Assembly: GCA_023935145.1 (NCBI GenBank)
Contig: CM043697.1
Location: 48,961,001-49,025,000, forward strand
Reading direction: 5' to 3'
DNA length: 64,000 bases
Source: Bretschneidera sinensis
Taxonomy: Eukaryota; Streptophyta; Magnoliopsida; Brassicales; Akaniaceae
The notes beneath the pieces were generated by a model that made no database searches, was not told the origin of the DNA, and worked only from the letters and a program-made list of their open reading frames with translations. Made by a program: the position numbers and the translations under genes. Below are positions 59,338 through 64,000 of this stretch, piece after piece; positions within the stretch are counted from its first letter, which is position 1; each line of letters starts with the position of its first letter.

Positions 59338-60346
59338 CTTGCCACATATTGGACAACTTTCGCTCCTTTCCAACCATTCATAAATACAACCAAGGTGAAA
59401 ATGATGGGAGCATCTTGTTGTGATTTTAGGATTTTCTGGAGTATACACTGCAAAAAATTAAACCATGTAATTATAATTCAAGAATCACATAAGCAAATCG
59501 CATTTCAAACCTCGTTATCTTCTTTTATAAGTATTTCATACCTAACTATTGCCACTCATCCCTAGTGTTAAAGTAGGATCTTACACAAATAATAACTATT
59601 TCAAAAATAAATGAGGATATTGGCATAAGAACAAAATAAAGCCATTATAGGAATACATAACATTAGACATGCCGAATTACCATCAAGACAAGTAAGACAG
59701 ACATCTTCATCTTCAGAGGAAGGTTGGATATAAGCCAAGCCATATGCAAATTTTGTTTCCAAAGCTCTCTCCGAGGACCCAGAATGGCTTAATTTACCAT
59801 CTTCTTCAGAATCAACTCCATTCCATTTCTTTCCAAAACCCAACGACTCTATTCCAGAGCTGCTCATATTCCTCCTTAGTGGTTGTGATTCTTCTTGAAG
59901 CTGAGTCATTGATTTATCACTCCAAGAGACCAAGCCATCACGCTGCAAATGGGAGTATCTCTGATCAGTGTCATAAGGAACTGATCTGGAGAGTGTGAGA
60001 TGAGTATCGTTTAGGGAATTATCGGGTAAGGCTGTCCCTGTGCCGGACGATGATGCCAAAGGAGTAGCTCCTTGCATTTGTGATGATACAGGCCACCCTT
60101 CAAGTCTATCAAATATAACATTGTACTGCAAATAAAAAAAGAGAAAAAAAGGCAAACAAAGCACACATCAAACAAAAATATTAAAGTAAGGTTGATCAGC
60201 AGCTGAAAACTTGGGAGCATATATACCCCACTGAATAGCTGGTCGAGAAAGATTCGTAGGCAAATACGATGCCAATATACTGAATTGCTTGGGTATGCAT
60301 ACTCTTCAAATTCATTGCCACACGGGCAGCAGCAAAAAGCACCCAT
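59338..60346 (-). CDS. RING-H2 E3 ubiquitin ligase (At3g02290-like), last exon not found
   Basis: Exons 60346-60227, 60125-59681 and 59447-59338 have GT-AG borders and join in frame (225 codons). The N-terminus MGAFCCCPCGNEFEEYAYPS and the Ser-rich middle with SQPLRRN are hallmarks of this plant family. The RING-H2 domain is complete: C-LT-C, CSHHFHLGC and CPICGK. Family members end a few residues after CGK, but that short last exon is absent. The next usable acceptor (59129) leads into an MFS transporter exon. Without splicing, translation would run on to a stop about 15 codons later. A 5'-UTR intron (about 60842 to 60360) is suggested by GAAAG|GTACTT. It would pass ubiquitin to substrates. 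It may be intact in function or a captured copy. Confidence 0.7.
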
Positions 60347-60842
60347 TTTTTATCGTTGCCAATATGGAGTTAATAATGGCTTTTTAGCAACTAGAAAGCA
60401 ACCAAAGAGGATCAGAACCTAATAGTAACATATAAAATTTGCATTTCTTGAAACGAAATTTACTATGAATTTCTAAACCTTCAAAAAATGCAACTATGCA
60501 TGGTCCTCATTGCAAGCTCAAAGTCAAAGACTGAACCTAAGAACTGAAAAACCCCAATTCACACACGCAATGCAAGCTAACTGAGCAAAAATACAGACAA
60601 AAGTAGAGACTAAAATGAAATTACAAAAAAGAAAACTAAGGATTGAAGTTGGAGGCAATCATAGGGCCCAACAAAAACACAATATAGACCCACCTCCAAA
60701 CCATCACTCTATGAAGGAAATGACGATCTTTTAAGGCAATCGTTTTGAGAATAATAGGAAATCCTAGGGTTTTAGTTTAAATATAAGCACAAATGGAAAG
60801 AAAAAAAACGAAATCGAGAGCCTGGAGTGTAGTTTACAAGTA

Positions 60843-60950
60843 CCTTTCTATGAGATGATCAAATAATAGAAGAAGCAAGATCCGTTCTCAAAGTCTAACG
60901 TACTCCATGGACCAAGTCTTTGCAGTTCATCGCACAAAGCAAACAAAAGG
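60843..60950 (-). other. Probable 5'-UTR exon of the RING gene
   Basis: The minus strand ends CTCATAGAAAG before GTACTT, a good donor, about 500 bp upstream of the start codon. The 5' edge is a guess. Confidence 0.4.
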
Positions 60951-61060
60951 ATTTTCCAAACTTTTGGGAAATATAGAAATAACCGAACACTACCCTTATA
61001 AGCTGCTGCCTTCTCAAAGAGCTAGGCTTTGACGGGTTTCACATCGGACACATCGGACAA

Positions 61061-61429
61061 CTAGTTGGCATCTCTTCTGTTGCCAAACAGCTCCCCGCTC
61101 GAGTCTGTTGCCACTGCGACCGGGAAATCCGAGCATGTGCCGTAAGCCGCGGATGCCCCCATGGAGCAGCACCTCAGAGTGCCGCTGCGTTCACTGCTAT
61201 GACCCAATACAAACCGTGAACCACAACGGCGCCGTTTACTGCTGATCAGGCTGAGGCTCTCCCGCTTATAGTTCTGCTGGGCCGTGGAGACGGGCTTATT
61301 GTTGTTGATGTCATCATCGATGAGGGAGAGAAGAGAGCAGAGAGCATAGAGTCTGGGCTGAAAATTGAAAATGAAAATCGAACAAATTCTGTTTTGGAGT
61401 TTTTTTAAAATTAGTATTTGAAAACTCAA
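61061..61429 (-). other. Open frame of unknown identity, relatively GC-rich
   Basis: A 122-codon minus-strand frame whose last 90 residues (for example KRRRCGSRFVLGHSSERSG and YGTCSDFPVAVATDSSGELF) have protein-like composition and higher GC than the surroundings. The first part overlaps the AT-rich right end of the segment. I do not recognise a family. It may be the N-terminal exon of a third gene, divergent from or unrelated to the RING gene, or chance. Confidence 0.3.
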
Positions 61430-61557
61430 TTTTACAAAACTGTCTTTAAAAACCGTTTTTTAAAACGACTAGCCAAACATATTATTTGAGGTTTGAAAAG
61501 TGATTTTGAGTTTTAAAAACTGAAAAAAAAATTTGAAAACCCAATCCAAACATAATC

Positions 61558-63530
61558 AGAATGATTGCTTGCTGTATTGTGGTTAGTTCTTATTCTGTAG
61601 CTGTTTCTTGTCTGCTTTTTTTCGCACTGCCATCAGTACGTGCATTGTGGAAAAAAAAAGTTGTTAAGGTCGATCATGCTTTCTATGACTGCTTTGGAGA
61701 CACTTATAATCTGTAAATTAAACCCAAAAACAAATTTACCTCGACCTAACTTTACCCTTTATTTAGAAAATGTTTTTATGTTGCATGTAGATACTAATTT
61801 TAATATTCAAAACCAAATTTTTTTAATTTTTTTATAATTCTCCTTTAATTAGTCTTGTCTAATCTTTCTTTCTTTTAATTTAATATACCAAACACAAAAG
61901 CAAATCAATGGTTAGCACATAACCTTCATTTTTATATTATGTTTGGTAAGACGGATTGATATATAATATAATCAATAATATATGAACTACATTTTATTAT
62001 TATTATTATGGTAAATTGTGGCATGGATTACGTGACAAAAATTAAGTTATTAAATATCTTTTGGATCGAGTTTAATTTATATGCAAAGAAATGTGTATTA
62101 CATCAATTATCTTTCTAATGTAATTAAGTTGTCAAACACATTCTTTCGAAATATAAAACCATTGTCTGATGCTTTTTTGCATTGTGTGTGTATATTTATA
62201 TTTAATTTAATCTTTATATTTTCTCGCTTATTTGATACAACATAGAATACAAATATTATATGTAGTTGATAAGAGTACATTCAACTTCAAATCATATATA
62301 TAATTTTTATTCAAAAGAACCAATCAAATTACATAAAAAATAATATTTTAATAAAATTATTCCAACTGAAAAGTCTTTTTCTCCATAAATGATTTACTTT
62401 TAAAATTTTAATTACGATGCATGTATAATTTCAATTTGTAGACTTAACAAGACTAATTTTTTTTAAAAAAACCTAATAGTTAATACTTAAATCAATTAAT
62501 ATAATTGATTTAAATAGTAAATTAATTGAATTTATAAAAATGAGTAAAAATATATTTATTTGACAATTTTTTTTAATTTCATCAATAAATTAGGATACTT
62601 TATTATTAAATCCAACATATACCATTAATTCCAATAAATTGAATTTACGAGATTGTATTCTAAAAATCTAAAAGATCATAAGAGTTTCCACTGTATGTAT
62701 ATTTTTTTTTAACATATTGAATATCAATAGCTCATATTTTGGTTTTCTCTACATGTTTTTCAATTTATTACTTAACTATTTATAAGATTAAATTTTAAAT
62801 TTGGAACTTATACATTCACATTATATACCCATATGTTATGCTGAGTAGATTAAAAATGTCTATAACAATATATATTGGTTAAATTTTCTAAAATTAATGT
62901 CTTAATGAATTTCTTTAATTATTTGACATACAGTAGACTTGTAATATTATGTTATTGGCATTCATATGTTATGTTAATCAACAGTTTCATGGATACATTA
63001 TTCTTATTTTCAATAAATTAATTATTTTGTCGGCATTTAAATATTAACAATCATGCATGCAAGTTTTAATATATAAACACACCAGATATATTTTTTGCAT
63101 TTTTTATTATTATTATTGGATATTTCATATCCAAGTACAAGGAACTATATATTTATTTATTTGAATTATAATTTTTTTCTTTTACGGTCTTGGTACATTT
63201 TCATACTTCGTATGATTTTTTATCAATACACGTGTGTTACACAGATTACAGTAGTTTATAAGGATTACACAAACCTTATGGGAAATCTTTTTTATTTTAA
63301 AAATTGCTGTCAAAAAACAATCTATTATAGCTTGAAAAATCGTTTGTTACAAATAATGCGCCAAAAGCGTCTGTCCCTTGGTTTTAACACTAAAAGATGA
63401 AACAGAAAAATGGACCAGGTTGCTCCATTCATTTGGCAAATCCTTTAAATTCCAGCATAAGAAATATTGGCCACAAGTCTTCCAGCGAATTTCCAGCTTG
63501 AAACAACAATGACCTAAAAATAAGCATCCC
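61558..63530. other. AT-rich intergenic stretch
   Basis: No gene or element is recognised upstream of the Ole e 6-like gene. The short ORFs here have no domain features. Confidence 0.5.
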
Positions 63531-63538
63531 CTATTGCA

Positions 63539-63544
63539 TATAAA
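63539..63544 (+). promoter_or_regulatory. TATA box of the Ole e 6-like gene
   Basis: TATAAA in the context GCATATAAATTA, 105 bp before the chosen start codon. Transcription starting about 30 bp on would leave a leader of roughly 75 bases. Confidence 0.6.
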
Positions 63545-63643
63545 TTAATACCCATCGTGTATGATAATTTCCACCATCGATCAATAAGTCACAAAGAAAC
63601 ACTGAGAAAAGCAAGAAAAGTTTTAGCAAAAAAAAAAACACCA

Positions 63644-63862
63644 ATGGCAAAGAAGTTTGTTGCAGTGTTTCTCATGTGCGTCGTCGTTGTAGCGGCAATG
63701 CATCTCCGTGAGGTCAAGGCCGATGAGAATGATAGTGCTATGTGGACGGAATGTTATAAAACTTGCACCAAAGAATGCACTGATGAGGGCAGAGGCACCA
63801 CCATGTGTGAGATGAAGTGCGACGCTGAATGTGACGCTAAGGAGACCGCTGGTAAATTTTGA
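63644..63862 (+). CDS. Secreted six-cysteine peptide, Ole e 6-like
   Basis: A single-exon frame of 72 residues. The start at 63644 has a good plant context (ACCAATGGCA). An in-frame ATG at 63557 would put a charged leader before the signal peptide and lies near the expected transcription start. Residues 1-26 form a signal peptide (cut after VKA). The mature part has two CxxxCxxxC blocks, C37-C41-C45 and C55-C59-C63, nine residues apart, with the CEMKCD sequence typical of the olive pollen allergen Ole e 6 family. Such peptides fold as a small disulfide-linked helical hairpin and are secreted. Their cellular role is not settled. The frame is complete and shows no damage. Confidence 0.85.
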   Translation: MAKKFVAVFLMCVVVVAAMHLREVKADENDSAMWTECYKTCTKECTDEGRGTTMCEMKCDAECDAKETAGKF

Positions 63863-64000
63863 AAAAAATCATGTAATCATATGCGCACGTGAGCACACAA
63901 GCATTTTTTTTTAATAGATATGAGGGTATCTTTTTGATTTTCTATTTTTGTTCGTTGAAATTCGGTTTCTTAGCTTAGTTTAATACTAAGTAAACTTAAT

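Larger units (their letters stand above)
57331..61557 (-). mobile_element. Possible composite element containing RING and MFS exons
   Basis: The left end (GGGCATGTTTGAGTAATAG) and the inverted right end (GATTATGTTTGGATTGGG) match loosely over about 26 bp. Both are followed by repeated GAAAACTG-type sequence. The left end coincides with the end of block A/B similarity. Between the ends are fragments of at least two unrelated host genes on one strand. This would fit a Pack-MULE-like capture, but no target duplication is evident and block A gives no empty site. An ordinary gene next to a duplication edge is the alternative. Confidence 0.35.

Noticed and set aside
1..64000. tRNA, rRNA, CRISPR, operon or bacterial-type signals
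   Set aside because: None seen; only primer-binding sites resemble tRNA. The window is nuclear plant DNA.

Overview
This window is plant nuclear DNA, almost certainly from a eudicot. It is AT-rich, has introns bounded by GT-AG, and carries plant-only gene families (GPI-anchored lipid-transfer proteins, an Ole e 6-like secreted peptide, a PLS-type PPR fragment, an At3g02290-like RING protein). It also holds a dense record of Ty1/copia, Ty3/gypsy, TRIM, CACTA, hAT and Helitron-like elements. I cannot name the species.

Layout. 1-4.1 kb: the 3' part of a decayed plus-strand Ty1/copia element with its 3' LTR. 4.75-15.08 kb: a complete minus-strand Sirevirus-like Ty1/copia element with 1.2-kb LTRs, a GAAGC target duplication, an initiator-Met primer site, a single gag-pol frame broken by six stop codons and one frameshift, and an extra env-position ORF. 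Upstream of that ORF lie a palindrome array and a TATA box that resemble the LTR promoter. 15.6-28.2 kb (block A) and 46.3-57.3 kb (block B) are two direct copies of one segment. Each carries insertions that are missing from the other, so the empty sites can be read directly. Block A alone has a hAT element carrying a histone H2A exon and a complete TRIM. Block B alone has a hAT-like element carrying a PPR exon and a 608-bp hAT MITE. Block B also lacks 2.3 kb that held the first exon of a lipid-transfer-protein gene.

23.8-29.7 kb on the minus strand holds two related LTP genes (LTPG/xylogen-like). The first ends before its membrane-anchor tail; the second has a one-base frameshift. 31.2-37.6 kb is gypsy and copia debris. 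40.1-43.0 kb is a CACTA (En/Spm) relic with 160-bp tandem repeats and a long poly-Glu tract. 43-46.3 kb is non-coding, gypsy-like repeat DNA. 57.3-61.6 kb is a segment with loosely matching inverted ends. It contains, all on the minus strand, the first three coding exons of a RING E3 ligase joined to two exons of an MFS transporter, and it may be a composite gene-capturing element. 63.6 kb holds the one clearly intact small gene, a secreted six-cysteine peptide related to olive pollen allergen Ole e 6.

No pathway is encoded here. The main biological theme is capture of host exons by non-autonomous DNA transposons, dated against each other by the A/B duplication. The second theme is an LTR retrotransposon that appears to have placed a copy of its own promoter in front of its extra ORF.
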